A stretch of 34,742 nt of DNA from Collinsella aerofaciens (GTDB taxonomy: Bacteria; Actinomycetota; Coriobacteriia; Coriobacteriales; Coriobacteriaceae). The DNA is taken from the NCBI RefSeq assembly GCF_028206795.1, contig NZ_JAQLFJ010000017.1:1-34742 (forward strand). Reading direction: 5' to 3'. A program made the position numbers and the translations under genes. Position 1 is the stretch's first letter. The number at the start of each line of letters is the position of its first letter. The notes beneath the pieces are model-generated. The model had not been told where the DNA came from. It searched no databases and worked only from the letters and a program-made list of their open reading frames with translations. Positions 15,962 to 24,052 of this stretch are shown piece by piece.

Positions 15962-16168
15962 GTGAATGCTCGAGATATCGCCGTTGCCGCCGTTGCATTG
16001 ACGCTTGGTTGCCTTGGTCCTACGGCCGCGCTCGTCGCGGGCATGCAGGGGTCTTGTGGGGCTGCTCCTATTGTGGTCGGCGCGCTCATCGCAGCCGCGC
16101 TGCTGGGAAGTGCGGGCGTGACCCTTTGCCGCGATGACGAGGACGAGACGCCGCAGGTGCGGCGCTAG
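15962..16168 (+). CDS. Small two-helix membrane protein, unknown function
   Basis: The 68-residue product has two hydrophobic segments, about residues 6-28 (AVAAVALTLGCLGPTAALVA) and 36-55 (PIVVGALIAAALLGSAGVTL), joined by a short loop with a Cys, then an acidic tail (RDDEDETPQVRR). GTG 15962 is preceded by TTGGAGGAAG (15945-15954). A terminator follows. I recognise no family. Confidence 0.65.
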   Translation: MNARDIAVAAVALTLGCLGPTAALVAGMQGSCGAAPIVVGALIAAALLGSAGVTLCRDDEDETPQVRR

Positions 16169-16208
16169 CCGTTGTGAAGCTGGTTTTGCCCATAGATGAA
16201 GAAGGAAG

Positions 16209-16243
16209 CCGCCGCAAGGGGAGTGCCCTTTGCGGCGGTTTTT
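16209..16243 (+). terminator. Terminator after the small membrane protein gene
   Basis: CCGCCGCAAGGG (16209-16220) pairs with CCCTTTGCGGCGG (16226-16238) with one bulged T, followed by five T's. Confidence 0.9.
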
Positions 16244-16276
16244 GCTATTGAGACTGTTGGATGCGGTACGGCGGCG

Positions 16277-17191
16277 TTACCAGCTGGCCTCGATTTCGCG
16301 GATGCGCGAATAGAGCCATTCGTTTTGCGGCACCTGGATACCGTGCTTGGCCGCGAGGCGGCAGATGGTACCCGCAAATTCCTCGACCTCGGTTCTGCGT
16401 TGAGCGATGCGGTCTTGCGCCATCGAGGGCATGCCGGCGGGATCGAGCCCTTTTATGAGACGCACCATCTGCGTTAGGTCTGCCTCGGTGAGCTCGATGC
16501 CCTCGGCATTGGCGACTGCAAGCGTCTCGCGCATGGCGGAGACAAAACTGCGGAGCTGCTCGGAGCCCTGCTCCGTAGCGCTTCCGTAGGTGCCGCCGTA
16601 GGCCATACAGGTCTGGTTGATGCCGTCGTTGAGCATGAGTTTGGCCCACATGCGATGTGCGATGTCGTGCTCGACGGTATGGGCGATGCCGCAACGCGTG
16701 TAGAGCTCGTCGATGGCGATAACGGTTGCGGGGTCGGTGCCCGCTGCCGCACCAAAGCGGATCTCGCCGGCATTGGTATAGGTGAGCTCCCCGTTGAGGA
16801 ATACGGCGTCCATGCCCTGGCAGATACCAAGGACGGTGTGCTCCCAGCCAAAGCGCTCGGCAATCTTCTGCTCGCTCGTGATGCCGTTGCACAGCGACGC
16901 GATCAGCGTGTCGGGTCCCACGACGCTTTCCAGGGTTTTGAGCGCCACATCGAGCCCGGTTGTCTTGACCGTGAGGATGACCAGGTCGACGGGCGTCGCC
17001 TCGCTCGCGCGGACGGACTTGAGCGCGCAGGGCTTGCCGTTGACGGTGAGCGCATCACCCGCGTGGCGCTCAAAGCGCGCGTCGTCCATAACGTATTCGA
17101 CGGCGTCGTTGCCGAGCGCTTGGGCGATCATGCTGCCGTAGAGCAGGCCCACGCCGCCCTTGCCGATGAAGGCGACCTTGTTGATCTGCAT
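16277..17191 (-). CDS. Ketopantoate reductase family protein (ApbA/PanE)
   Basis: The 304-residue protein has the NADP-binding N-terminus (NKVAFIGKGGVGLLYG), the CNGIT segment around the substrate-site Asn, and the Lys in WAKLMLNDGINQ that acts as general acid in PanE. PanE reduces 2-dehydropantoate to pantoate for coenzyme A; several homologues in anaerobes act on other 2-oxo acids, so I leave the symbol blank. ATG 17191 is nine bases after GGGGAG; an in-frame ATG at 17200 directly abuts that site and is less likely. Confidence 0.88.
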   Translation of the reverse strand: MQINKVAFIGKGGVGLLYGSMIAQALGNDAVEYVMDDARFERHAGDALTVNGKPCALKSVRASEATPVDLVILTVKTTGLDVALKTLESVVGPDTLIASLCNGITSEQKIAERFGWEHTVLGICQGMDAVFLNGELTYTNAGEIRFGAAAGTDPATVIAIDELYTRCGIAHTVEHDIAHRMWAKLMLNDGINQTCMAYGGTYGSATEQGSEQLRSFVSAMRETLAVANAEGIELTEADLTQMVRLIKGLDPAGMPSMAQDRIAQRRTEVEEFAGTICRLAAKHGIQVPQNEWLYSRIREIEASW

Positions 17192-17208
17192 GTGAATCAT
17201 CTCCCCAT

Positions 17209-17235
17209 AAAAAGGCGCCCGCGTATGGGGCGCCT
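17209..17235 (-). terminator. Terminator or attenuator between the cyclase and ketopantoate reductase genes
   Basis: On the minus strand AGGCGCCC (17235-17228) and GGGCGCCT (17220-17213) form an 8-bp stem with a 7-nt loop, followed by a T-run. Only two bases separate the T-run from the next gene's ribosome site (17201-17206), so the reductase may depend on readthrough. Confidence 0.75.
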
Positions 17236-17308
17236 GATGGATTGTATGCCGCCGGGCCATGTCGCGTGCACCGGATGGCCGTATTTAGAAGAACAAACGC
17301 ATGGGAAC

Positions 17309-18079
17309 TTATGACGCGGGGCAGACCGCAAAGACACGTGCGGGATATCCGACGCCATCACGCACCTTGGGGAAGGTGCAGAAGATGACGGCGCCCGTGG
17401 CGGGAAGCTCGTCTAGATGGTCCATGACCTCGATCTGATAGCGGTCGACCGAGAGGATGTACTGTTCGCCGGGGTAGGGGTAGGCGTCCTCACGCGTGGT
17501 CACGCTCGCCGGGTCGGTGTCAGCCGGCTCGTGGCCGATGGCGCCGATGTCGCGCTCTTCAACAAGCCACTTGATGGCGCCGAGGTCCCAGCCGGGGTAG
17601 TGGGGCTGGCCGTCCTCGTCCTTGTTCTCGAGGTCGGCGAGCTTGGACCAGTCGGAGCGGAAGGCGACGAAAGCGTCCTCGGGAATGCGACCGTGCTCAT
17701 CCTCCCAGGCTTTGAGGTCCTCGATGGTCAGGATAAAGTCGGGATTCGCGGCGCACTCCTCATGCTTGTCGATCACGCAGAGCGGATGCATAAACTCGAT
17801 GGGTTCAATCTCTCCAAGGGAACGACCCTCGACATGGAAGTGGCGCGGCGCGTCGACGTGGGTGCCGTACTGCGAGGCGACCGAATACTGGAAGCAACGC
17901 ATGGGCGCGAGCATGTCCTCGGGCGTGCCGGGCAGGTAGTCGAAGAGCTTGGTGGACTCAAATGGCTTAAAGCCAAACCAGTGCGGGGTGTCGCATGAGA
18001 GCGTGTGGGTGAGGTCGACCCAGCGATAATCGTTGCTTTTGAGCTGGGAGGCGAGGTTCCAAAGGTCGAGCGCGGGCAT
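17309..18079 (-). CDS. Cyclase-family metal-dependent hydrolase (kynurenine formamidase-like)
   Basis: The 256-residue protein carries the family's metal signature HxGTHxDxPxH in the form QYGTHVDAPRHF (around residues 70-80), preceded by VDLTHTLS at the N-terminus. Family members hydrolyse aryl formamides or related amides and bind manganese or zinc. The true substrate is unknown. ATG 18079 has AAAGGAG about seven bases upstream. It heads the minus-strand pair with the ketopantoate reductase gene and is divergent from the aldo/keto reductase gene. Confidence 0.88.
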   Translation of the reverse strand: MPALDLWNLASQLKSNDYRWVDLTHTLSCDTPHWFGFKPFESTKLFDYLPGTPEDMLAPMRCFQYSVASQYGTHVDAPRHFHVEGRSLGEIEPIEFMHPLCVIDKHEECAANPDFILTIEDLKAWEDEHGRIPEDAFVAFRSDWSKLADLENKDEDGQPHYPGWDLGAIKWLVEERDIGAIGHEPADTDPASVTTREDAYPYPGEQYILSVDRYQIEVMDHLDELPATGAVIFCTFPKVRDGVGYPARVFAVCPAS

Positions 18080-18242
18080 GGGCGGCTCCTTTCATCGGGC
18101 TTTTTGCTGATGTTAAAGCGGTGCCGTGACAGCTCGATTTCTGCTGCGTTACGATACGTTCTCGATTGCGATTCCACGATGTTTCGGCCGCGTGACCATT
18201 GTGTTTCGTCTTGCCGGGGTGCTGATGGCGAAAGGAGGGGCC

Positions 18243-19433
18243 GTGCAATACCGCGTTGACCCCAAAAGTGGTAACCGAATATCCGCTCTGGGTCTGGGCT
18301 GCATGAGATTTCCCGGTGCGCCGGGCCATCCGGATGCGAAGACAGCCGATGCCATCATTTCCCGTGCGGTGGAACAGGGGATTAATTATCTGGATACCGC
18401 GTATCTCTATCCCGGTAACGAGGTGTGCGTGGGCGCCTCACTTGAGCGCTTGGGGCTACGCGACCGGGTGTTGCTGGCGACCAAACTGCCGCATGCTTCG
18501 TGCAAGTGTGCGGAGGATTTCGACCGGTTTTTCGACGAACAACTGCGCCGCCTGCGAACCGATCATATCGACTATTACCTCATGCACAACATCACCTCGC
18601 CCGCCCAGTGGGAGCGCGTGGTGGCGTTGGGCATCGAAGACTGGATTGCGCACCAAAAGGCTGCGGGGCGTATTCGCCAGATAGGTTTTTCGTATCACGG
18701 CAGTGCGGCGGACTTCCTGACGATGCTCGACGCGTATGACTGGGATTTTTGCCAGATTCAGTACAACTACGCTGGAGAGCGCTACCAAGCGGGAACGGCG
18801 GGACTTATAGCAGCCGCCGAGCGCGGGCTCGCGGTGTTTGTGATGGAACCGCTTTTGGGCGGACGCCTGGCGGGCAAGCTGCCTCCGCGGGCCCGCGCCG
18901 TGCTCGATGACGTACGCGATCCGTACCTGAAGACGCCGGCTGCTTGGGGCCTTTCGTGGGTGTGGAACCATCCTCAAGTCACGATGCTGCTTTCGGGCAT
19001 GACCGATACCGCGCAGGTGGACGAGAACGCGGTGCTGGCCGATCGGGCCCTGCCGGATTCGATGACAGCCGCTCAGCTCGATACCATCGCACGCGTGCTG
19101 GCGGAGTTTGAAAAATCGAATCGCGTGCCCTGCACGGGATGCGGCTACTGCATGCCATGTCCCAAGGGTATTAACATTCCCGGCTGCTTTGCCGCTTACA
19201 ACGCGAGCTATGCGCACAGCTGGTTTACGGGGCTGTCGCAATACTTTACGGCGAGCGCGGTGCGCACGAGCGAGCCCAAGCTCGTGAGCAATTGCGTCAA
19301 GTGCGGCAAATGTGCGCGTCACTGCCCGCAACACATCGATATCCCCGAGCGTCTCGACGACGCGCGCCGACGTTTCCAGCCTGGCCCCGTAACGGCCGCG
19401 CTTAAAGTCTTCAGCAAAACTCGCTCCTCATGA
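18243..19433 (+). CDS. Aldo/keto reductase with C-terminal Fe-S cluster motifs
   Basis: The first 280 residues are an aldo/keto reductase barrel: GLGCMRFPG, DTAYLYPGNE (catalytic Asp and Tyr), a Lys in ATKLPH and the YYLMHN His. The last 110 residues have two Cys clusters, CTGCGYCMPCP and CVKCGKCARHCP, consistent with 4Fe-4S ferredoxin-like binding. This combined form is common in anaerobes and suggests electron transfer from ferredoxin or flavodoxin; the substrate is unknown. GTG 18243 has AAAGGAGG (18231-18238) upstream and begins the family N-terminus; the frame's earlier starts are less likely. Confidence 0.92.
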   Translation: MQYRVDPKSGNRISALGLGCMRFPGAPGHPDAKTADAIISRAVEQGINYLDTAYLYPGNEVCVGASLERLGLRDRVLLATKLPHASCKCAEDFDRFFDEQLRRLRTDHIDYYLMHNITSPAQWERVVALGIEDWIAHQKAAGRIRQIGFSYHGSAADFLTMLDAYDWDFCQIQYNYAGERYQAGTAGLIAAAERGLAVFVMEPLLGGRLAGKLPPRARAVLDDVRDPYLKTPAAWGLSWVWNHPQVTMLLSGMTDTAQVDENAVLADRALPDSMTAAQLDTIARVLAEFEKSNRVPCTGCGYCMPCPKGINIPGCFAAYNASYAHSWFTGLSQYFTASAVRTSEPKLVSNCVKCGKCARHCPQHIDIPERLDDARRRFQPGPVTAALKVFSKTRSS

Positions 19434-19518
19434 CCCTTTTATATCTTGTGATGGAATAGTTCCTGTTTGCGGCAGAATAGGGCGATAGCAGGAACTATTT
19501 CGTCGCAACTGAAGGGGG
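19434..19518 (+). repeat. Structured element A: hairpin covering the ribosome site of the second Gfo/Idh gene
   Basis: Arms 19446-19465 and 19489-19508 pair over 20 positions; the only three departures from Watson-Crick are G-U wobbles, so an RNA helix would be unbroken. CCCTT (19434-19438) can add an outer stem by pairing with AAGGG (19512-19516), part of the ribosome site of the GTG at 19524. The loop starts with TTTGC, giving the shared CTGTTTGC junction, and holds GGCAGAATAGGGC. Element B (20592-20679) is a homologue with compensatory changes in the stem. It starts right at the aldo/keto reductase stop. Confidence 0.85.
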
Positions 19519-19523
19519 CTGTC

Positions 19524-20543
19524 GTGGGCCATCGGGATTCATGTGATGATTTGCGCGAGGTTCGTTGGGGCGTTTTGGGCGCTGGGCACATTTCGCATCG
19601 ATTTGCATCGTCGCTCAAGGAGGTGGACGGGGCGCGGCTTGTGGCTGCCGCCGGTCGCGCCCCTTCGCATGTTGAGGAGTTTTGCAGGGCGTTTTCGATT
19701 GATGCCGCGCACAGCTATGCCACGACTGACGATAGCGGCGATGCGGCTTATGATGCGCTGATTGCCGACCCCGATGTCGACGCAATCTACTTGGCTCTTC
19801 CACATGGCATGCATGCGCATTGGGTCTGTCGGGCACTGCGCGCGGGAAAGGCCGTGCTGTGCGAAAAACCGGCCGTTTTGAGTGAGGAAGAGGCTCTATC
19901 GATTGCCTCCACCTCTCGCGAGCGCGGCGTACTGTTTATGGAGGCGATGAAGAATCGGTTTTGTCCGATGCATACTCGCGTGAAGGGTTTGCTTACGTCG
20001 GGCGAGCTTGGCCGTATCGTCTCGATCGAAAGCGTGCAAAAACTCGATTATGGTCAGCCGCCTTCGAGTTATCTGCTCGATCCGTTGCAGGGTGGCTGTC
20101 TATATGACATGGGCTGCTACGCGGTCGGGTGGTTTGAGGATCTTCTTGCGGGTGCGTGCGATGTTTCGTCTCGTGAAGTTCGCTGGCGTGACGTATCGGG
20201 TGGCCGCGTGGATTGGGCCGATGAGATCCATATGAGTGTCGGCGGTATACCCATTCATATGGTGTGCGACGGCAAAGCAGCATATGAAAGCCGCTTAATG
20301 ATTGCCTGCGAACGGGGTTCGGTGGAAATCGAGCGCCTCCATCGCCCCGAGCTCGCCCATGTGAAGTACTCCGACGGACGAATGCTCGAAATTAATGCCC
20401 CGTTTGAGGTCGATGATTTCTACGGCGAAATTCAGCATGCGACGCAGCTCGTCCAGACGGGAGAGCTTGAAAGCCCCGTTATGCCTCTTGCCGCCACGCA
20501 GCGCTGCGCGCAGATTATCGATGCGATTCGCTTGACGCTCTAG
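19524..20543 (+). CDS. Gfo/Idh/MocA-family oxidoreductase (second paralogue)
   Basis: The 339-residue protein has the Rossmann start VRWGVLGAGHISHRFASSL, the CEKPAVLSEEEAL motif and the C-terminal domain with GCLYDMGCYAVGW. It is an NAD(P)-dependent sugar or cyclitol oxidoreductase of unknown substrate. I choose GTG 19524, with AAGGGGG (19512-19518) five bases upstream; the frame extends to 19467 only through the hairpin element. The gene lies between two homologous hairpin elements in the same orientation. Confidence 0.9.
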   Translation: MGHRDSCDDLREVRWGVLGAGHISHRFASSLKEVDGARLVAAAGRAPSHVEEFCRAFSIDAAHSYATTDDSGDAAYDALIADPDVDAIYLALPHGMHAHWVCRALRAGKAVLCEKPAVLSEEEALSIASTSRERGVLFMEAMKNRFCPMHTRVKGLLTSGELGRIVSIESVQKLDYGQPPSSYLLDPLQGGCLYDMGCYAVGWFEDLLAGACDVSSREVRWRDVSGGRVDWADEIHMSVGGIPIHMVCDGKAAYESRLMIACERGSVEIERLHRPELAHVKYSDGRMLEINAPFEVDDFYGEIQHATQLVQTGELESPVMPLAATQRCAQIIDAIRLTL

Positions 20544-20591
20544 GCTGCGGTGCTGGTGCTCAAGGGGGCTCGGCGGACCTTGCCCCTGATG

Positions 20592-20679
20592 CCCCTTTTA
20601 TATCTTGCGGTGGAATACGGTCTGTTTGCGCCAAAATAAGGCACCAATAGACCGTATTTCACCGCAACTGATGAGGGGG
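20592..20679 (+). repeat. Structured element B: hairpin covering the nfo ribosome site
   Basis: TTGCGGTGGAATACGGTCT (20605-20623) pairs with 20649-20667 over all 19 positions, one being a G-U wobble. CCCCT (20592-20596) can pair with AGGGG (20674-20678), which belongs to the nfo ribosome site. The loop reads GTTTGCGCCAAAATAAGGC. Compared with element A the overall layout and flanks (cttttatatcttg, gcaactga) are conserved, while stem bases differ in paired fashion. Confidence 0.88.
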
Positions 20680-20687
20680 AGTTGGAG

Positions 20688-21554
20688 ATGCTAACGATCG
20701 GGTGTCATCTTTCGACGACGAAGGGCTATCGGGCAATGGGGGAGACGGCGTTGTCCATTGGTGCCAATACCTTTGCGTTCTTTACGCGCAACCCGCGCGG
20801 TGGCAAGGCAAAAGACCTTGACATGGATGACGTGGCGGCTCTGCGCGAGCTTATGGCGCAAAACGACTTTGGACCGCTAGTGGCGCATGCCCCGTATACC
20901 TATAACCCCTGCTCCGCTAAGGAGCGGGCGCGGGAGTTTGCCTTGGAGGCTATGGCGGAAGATTTGCAGCGTCTGGAAGCACTGCCCGGCAACTACTACA
21001 ACTTCCATCCCGGTGCGCATGTGGGACAGGGGGCAGACGCCGGCATTCAGATGATTGTCGACACGCTGTGCCAGGTGATGTTTGAGGGACAGCAGACGAC
21101 GGTATTGCTTGAGACCATGGCGGGCAAGGGCACCGAGGTGGGCCGTAGCTTTGAAGAGCTGGCGCGCATTATCGAGGGCGTTGCCGCCAAGTGCCCGGAG
21201 CTGTCCGATAAGCTGGGCGTTTGTTTGGACACCTGCCATGTGAGCGATGCTGGCTACGACATCATCCATGACCTGGACGGCGTACTCGACGAGTTCGACC
21301 GCGTGGTGGGTATCGAGCGCTTGCGCGCCGTGCATATCAATGACTCCAAGAACCCCTGCGGCGCCCATAAGGATCGCCACGAGTGCATCGGCAAGGGCTA
21401 CCTGGGTAGTGAAGAGTTTGGCGGCGGTATGCAGGTTATGCAGAATATTGTATCGAATAGCCGCTTGCGTGCACTTCCATTTATTTTGGAGACGCCGAAC
21501 GAACTTGCAGGTTATGTAGCTGAAATCAAACTGCTAAGGTCATTGCAGCAGTAA
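20688..21554 (+). CDS. nfo: Endonuclease IV (AP endonuclease)
   Basis: This enzyme incises DNA at abasic sites in base excision repair. The 288-residue protein keeps the tri-zinc site: [52 protein letters not shown] and ILETPNE, in that order. ATG 20688 follows GGGGGA with a 7-base gap; an in-frame TTG at 20682 two codons earlier is possible. It is preceded by structured element B. Confidence 0.96.
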   Translation: MLTIGCHLSTTKGYRAMGETALSIGANTFAFFTRNPRGGKAKDLDMDDVAALRELMAQNDFGPLVAHAPYTYNPCSAKERAREFALEAMAEDLQRLEALPGNYYNFHPGAHVGQGADAGIQMIVDTLCQVMFEGQQTTVLLETMAGKGTEVGRSFEELARIIEGVAAKCPELSDKLGVCLDTCHVSDAGYDIIHDLDGVLDEFDRVVGIERLRAVHINDSKNPCGAHKDRHECIGKGYLGSEEFGGGMQVMQNIVSNSRLRALPFILETPNELAGYVAEIKLLRSLQQ

Positions 21555-21615
21555 TGACTGTTGCTAAGTGGAGTATTCCATTCACGTTATGGGTTTGTTT
21601 CAATCAGTTTTCTCA

Positions 21616-21644
21616 TTGCAGATTCGTAATTCCGGGTGCATAAT
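21616..21644 (+). promoter_or_regulatory. Promoter of the amino acid ABC transporter operon
   Basis: TTGCAG (21616-21621) and CATAAT (21639-21644) have a 17-bp spacer, 57 bp before the binding-protein start. The 21555-21701 gap holds nothing else that I recognise. Confidence 0.65.
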
Positions 21645-21701
21645 AGCCAACAGTTTTTGCAGACCTCTGAATCAAACGGGGTCACTGGAAGGAGACTGAT
21701 T

Positions 21702-22562
21702 ATGAAGCTCAAGAAGCTTGGCGCGTTTGCAGCCACGGGCGCCATGGCGCTCGCTCTTGCACTGACGGGCTGTGGTTCGTCCAACGCCACCTCTGGTTCC
21801 GATGCCGGTTCCAGCAGCTCTGACAACGCGAAGGTCGAGAAGGTCGACGGCTCCAAGGAGTATGCACTCGTCAAGGACGGTACGCTCACCGTCGGCACCT
21901 CTGCCGAGTACGCTCCGTTTGAGTACAAGGATGACAACGGCGATTATCAGGGCTTTGACCTTGAGCTCATCAAGGCTATCGGCGACAAGCTGGGCCTGGA
22001 TGTCGAGTATGTCAACAATGACTTTGACACGCTGGTTCCGGGCGTCGCTTCGGGCGCCAAGTATGATGTTTCCATCGCGGCTATCACCGACACGCCCGAG
22101 CGTGAGAAGGAAGTCACTTTCTCTGATTCCTACTACATGGACGATCAGGCTATCGTGACCAAGGTCGATAACACCGACATCACGGCCGACAACTACAGCG
22201 AGAAGCTCAACAACGCCGACGCTACCATCATCGTCCAGTCTGGCTCGACCGCCGAGGCCTTTGCCCAGGAGAACTTCCCCAAGGCCAAGATTGTTCCCTA
22301 CAAGGACGCCACCGAGTGCTTCAGCGCCCTGCAGTCCGATAAGGGTGACGCCGTGGTGACCAACCGCTCCGTCGCCAGCCAGCTGACCGCCGAGCAGTTC
22401 AACACCTGCCAGACCATCAAGCAGATCAGCACCGGCGAGGAGTACGCCATCGCCATCAACCAGGGCAACACTAAGCTCAAGGACGACGTCAACCAGGCCA
22501 TCAAGGACCTGACCGATGACGGTACCGTTGACGCCCTTATGGCTAAGTACAACATCAAGTAA
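21702..22562 (+). CDS. Polar amino acid ABC transporter, substrate-binding lipoprotein
   Basis: The 286-residue precursor has a lipoprotein signal peptide ending in LALTGC, so the mature protein is lipid-anchored at the outer membrane face. The solute-binding family 3 domain starts with LTVGTSAEYAPFEYK and includes GFDLELIKAIGDKLGL and AAITDTPEREKEVTFSDSYY. It would deliver an amino acid such as a polar or basic one to the permease encoded next. ATG 21702 has GGAAGGAG upstream. A terminator-like hairpin separates it from the permease, typical when more binding protein than permease is needed. Confidence 0.94.
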   Translation: MKLKKLGAFAATGAMALALALTGCGSSNATSGSDAGSSSSDNAKVEKVDGSKEYALVKDGTLTVGTSAEYAPFEYKDDNGDYQGFDLELIKAIGDKLGLDVEYVNNDFDTLVPGVASGAKYDVSIAAITDTPEREKEVTFSDSYYMDDQAIVTKVDNTDITADNYSEKLNNADATIIVQSGSTAEAFAQENFPKAKIVPYKDATECFSALQSDKGDAVVTNRSVASQLTAEQFNTCQTIKQISTGEEYAIAINQGNTKLKDDVNQAIKDLTDDGTVDALMAKYNIK

Positions 22563-22584
22563 AATAGCTACTTGATTGCACGCG

Positions 22585-22622
22585 GGCCCTTTCCGTTTTG
22601 GCGGAGAGGGCCTTTGCGTTTC
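22585..22622 (+). terminator. Intercistronic terminator or attenuator after the binding-protein gene
   Basis: GGCCCT plus TCCG (22585-22595) pairs with CGGA plus AGGGCC (22602-22612), with one mismatched position, followed by a T-rich tail. It lies within the transporter operon. Confidence 0.75.
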
Positions 22623-22678
22623 TTGAATGGGCGTCATCCCGCCCCGTTATGTCGGCAACTTAAACGTTAGGAGCCACC

Positions 22679-24040
22679 TTGTCTCGATTGAACCAAGGAG
22701 CCATGGGCAAGAGCCATCCACTGCCCTCGATGCTCCAAAAGCTGGCCTGTGCCCTGGCTGTGGCGCTCGCCCTGGTATGCGCGGGGGCCTGCGTGCCCTC
22801 GACTGCTCAGGCACTTGAGACCGCAAAGATCACCGCCCGACCCAATACCGGTTCGGGTAGCGACGTGGTCGGTGGCACCGAGACTCGTATCACCTGGGAG
22901 GTCCAGGCCGATGCCGATGAGGAGCTGAGCGGTCTTTCGCTGACGTTTGTCGATGGCACGACCTTTGGTGCGGACGACACGCGTCTGACGATGCTCTCGG
23001 GCGATGACCTTATGGACCGTACGCCCATGAAGCCCACGTGCAAGGTCGATGGTCAGACGCTCAAGATCGATTTTGGTGAGATGGCGCCCGCCGGCGGTTA
23101 TTTCCGTGTCGAGGTCTACGGCGTGACCTTCCCCGTCGAGGGCGGCGACGAGGCCTTTAGCGGCACCTACACTTTGGCCGATGGTTCGACCAAGAAGATC
23201 TCCAAGATTCCGTCGGTGGAGATCAAGGGCGTGACGGCATTCGATAACTTCCTGGCCGACCTTAAGGAGCAGCCGTGGGTCGAGGCATGGAATTCCAACA
23301 TGTTCCTTCGCCTGTTCCTGAACCCGGTCATTTTGGTCCAGAGCCTGCCGATCGTCTTCAAAGGCTTCCTCATGTCGCTCTCGATCGTGCTCGTGGCGTT
23401 TCCGCTGGCAATTCCCTTTGGTTTCGCCCTGTCGCTCATGCGCATCTCCAAGTCGCGCATCCTGCGTTGCCTTGCCGGTATCTATGTGAATATCATTCGC
23501 GGTACGCCGGCGTTCCTGCAGATCTATATCGCGTTCTTCGGTCTGCCGTTGGCCGGCGTCAAGGTGGACGACTACGTGCTCGGCGTCATCGTCATGGCCA
23601 TGAACTCGTCTGCGTATCTGTGTGAGATCTTCCGCGCCGGTATTCAGTCGATCCCCAAGGGCCAGAACGAGGCTGCGCGTTCGCTGGGCATGAACGCGTT
23701 CCAGACGCTGCTCTATGTCATGATTCCGCAGACGTTCCGTAATGTCCTGCCTACGCTGACCAGTGAATTTATCCTGCTTTACAAGGATACGTCGCTGCTC
23801 GCGGCTGTGGGCGTGGTCGAGATCGTCATGAACGCCCGCACCATCGTGGCCACGACGGGCTCCATTACACCGTACGTGGTTGCCGCCCTGTTCTATCTGG
23901 TCATCACCCTGCCGCTCGCTCGCTTGGTGAGCGGTCTTGAGGCAAGGCTTTTAGGCACGGCCGAGACCAAGAAGAAGCGTCCCGCCAAGAGCGCCGGACA
24001 GGTTGTCGCGACGCCCGCCGATCACATCGCCGGTCTGTAA
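22679..24040 (+). CDS. Amino acid ABC transporter permease with an extracytoplasmic N-terminal domain
   Basis: The 453-residue product is about twice the size of a usual HisM-type permease. Residues 1 to about 45 are a signal-like hydrophobic segment ending near PSTAQA. Residues 46 to about 165 are beta-rich with no helices (GGTETRITWEV, SGLSLTFVDGTTFG). The permease proper starts near residue 215 and has several membrane segments and the EAA loop (EIFRAGIQSIPKGQNEAARSLG). The N-terminal domain would lie outside the cell. TTG 22679 has AGGAG five bases upstream; ATG 22703 is a weaker alternative. The ATPase gene follows after 12 bp. Confidence 0.92.
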   Translation: MSRLNQGAMGKSHPLPSMLQKLACALAVALALVCAGACVPSTAQALETAKITARPNTGSGSDVVGGTETRITWEVQADADEELSGLSLTFVDGTTFGADDTRLTMLSGDDLMDRTPMKPTCKVDGQTLKIDFGEMAPAGGYFRVEVYGVTFPVEGGDEAFSGTYTLADGSTKKISKIPSVEIKGVTAFDNFLADLKEQPWVEAWNSNMFLRLFLNPVILVQSLPIVFKGFLMSLSIVLVAFPLAIPFGFALSLMRISKSRILRCLAGIYVNIIRGTPAFLQIYIAFFGLPLAGVKVDDYVLGVIVMAMNSSAYLCEIFRAGIQSIPKGQNEAARSLGMNAFQTLLYVMIPQTFRNVLPTLTSEFILLYKDTSLLAAVGVVEIVMNARTIVATTGSITPYVVAALFYLVITLPLARLVSGLEARLLGTAETKKKRPAKSAGQVVATPADHIAGL

Positions 24041-24052
24041 GGAGGTCCTATC

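Noticed and set aside
21672..22637. 321-codon open frame antisense to the ABC transporter binding-protein gene
   Set aside because: Shadow of a certain lipoprotein gene; composition is low-complexity and no start signal is visible.
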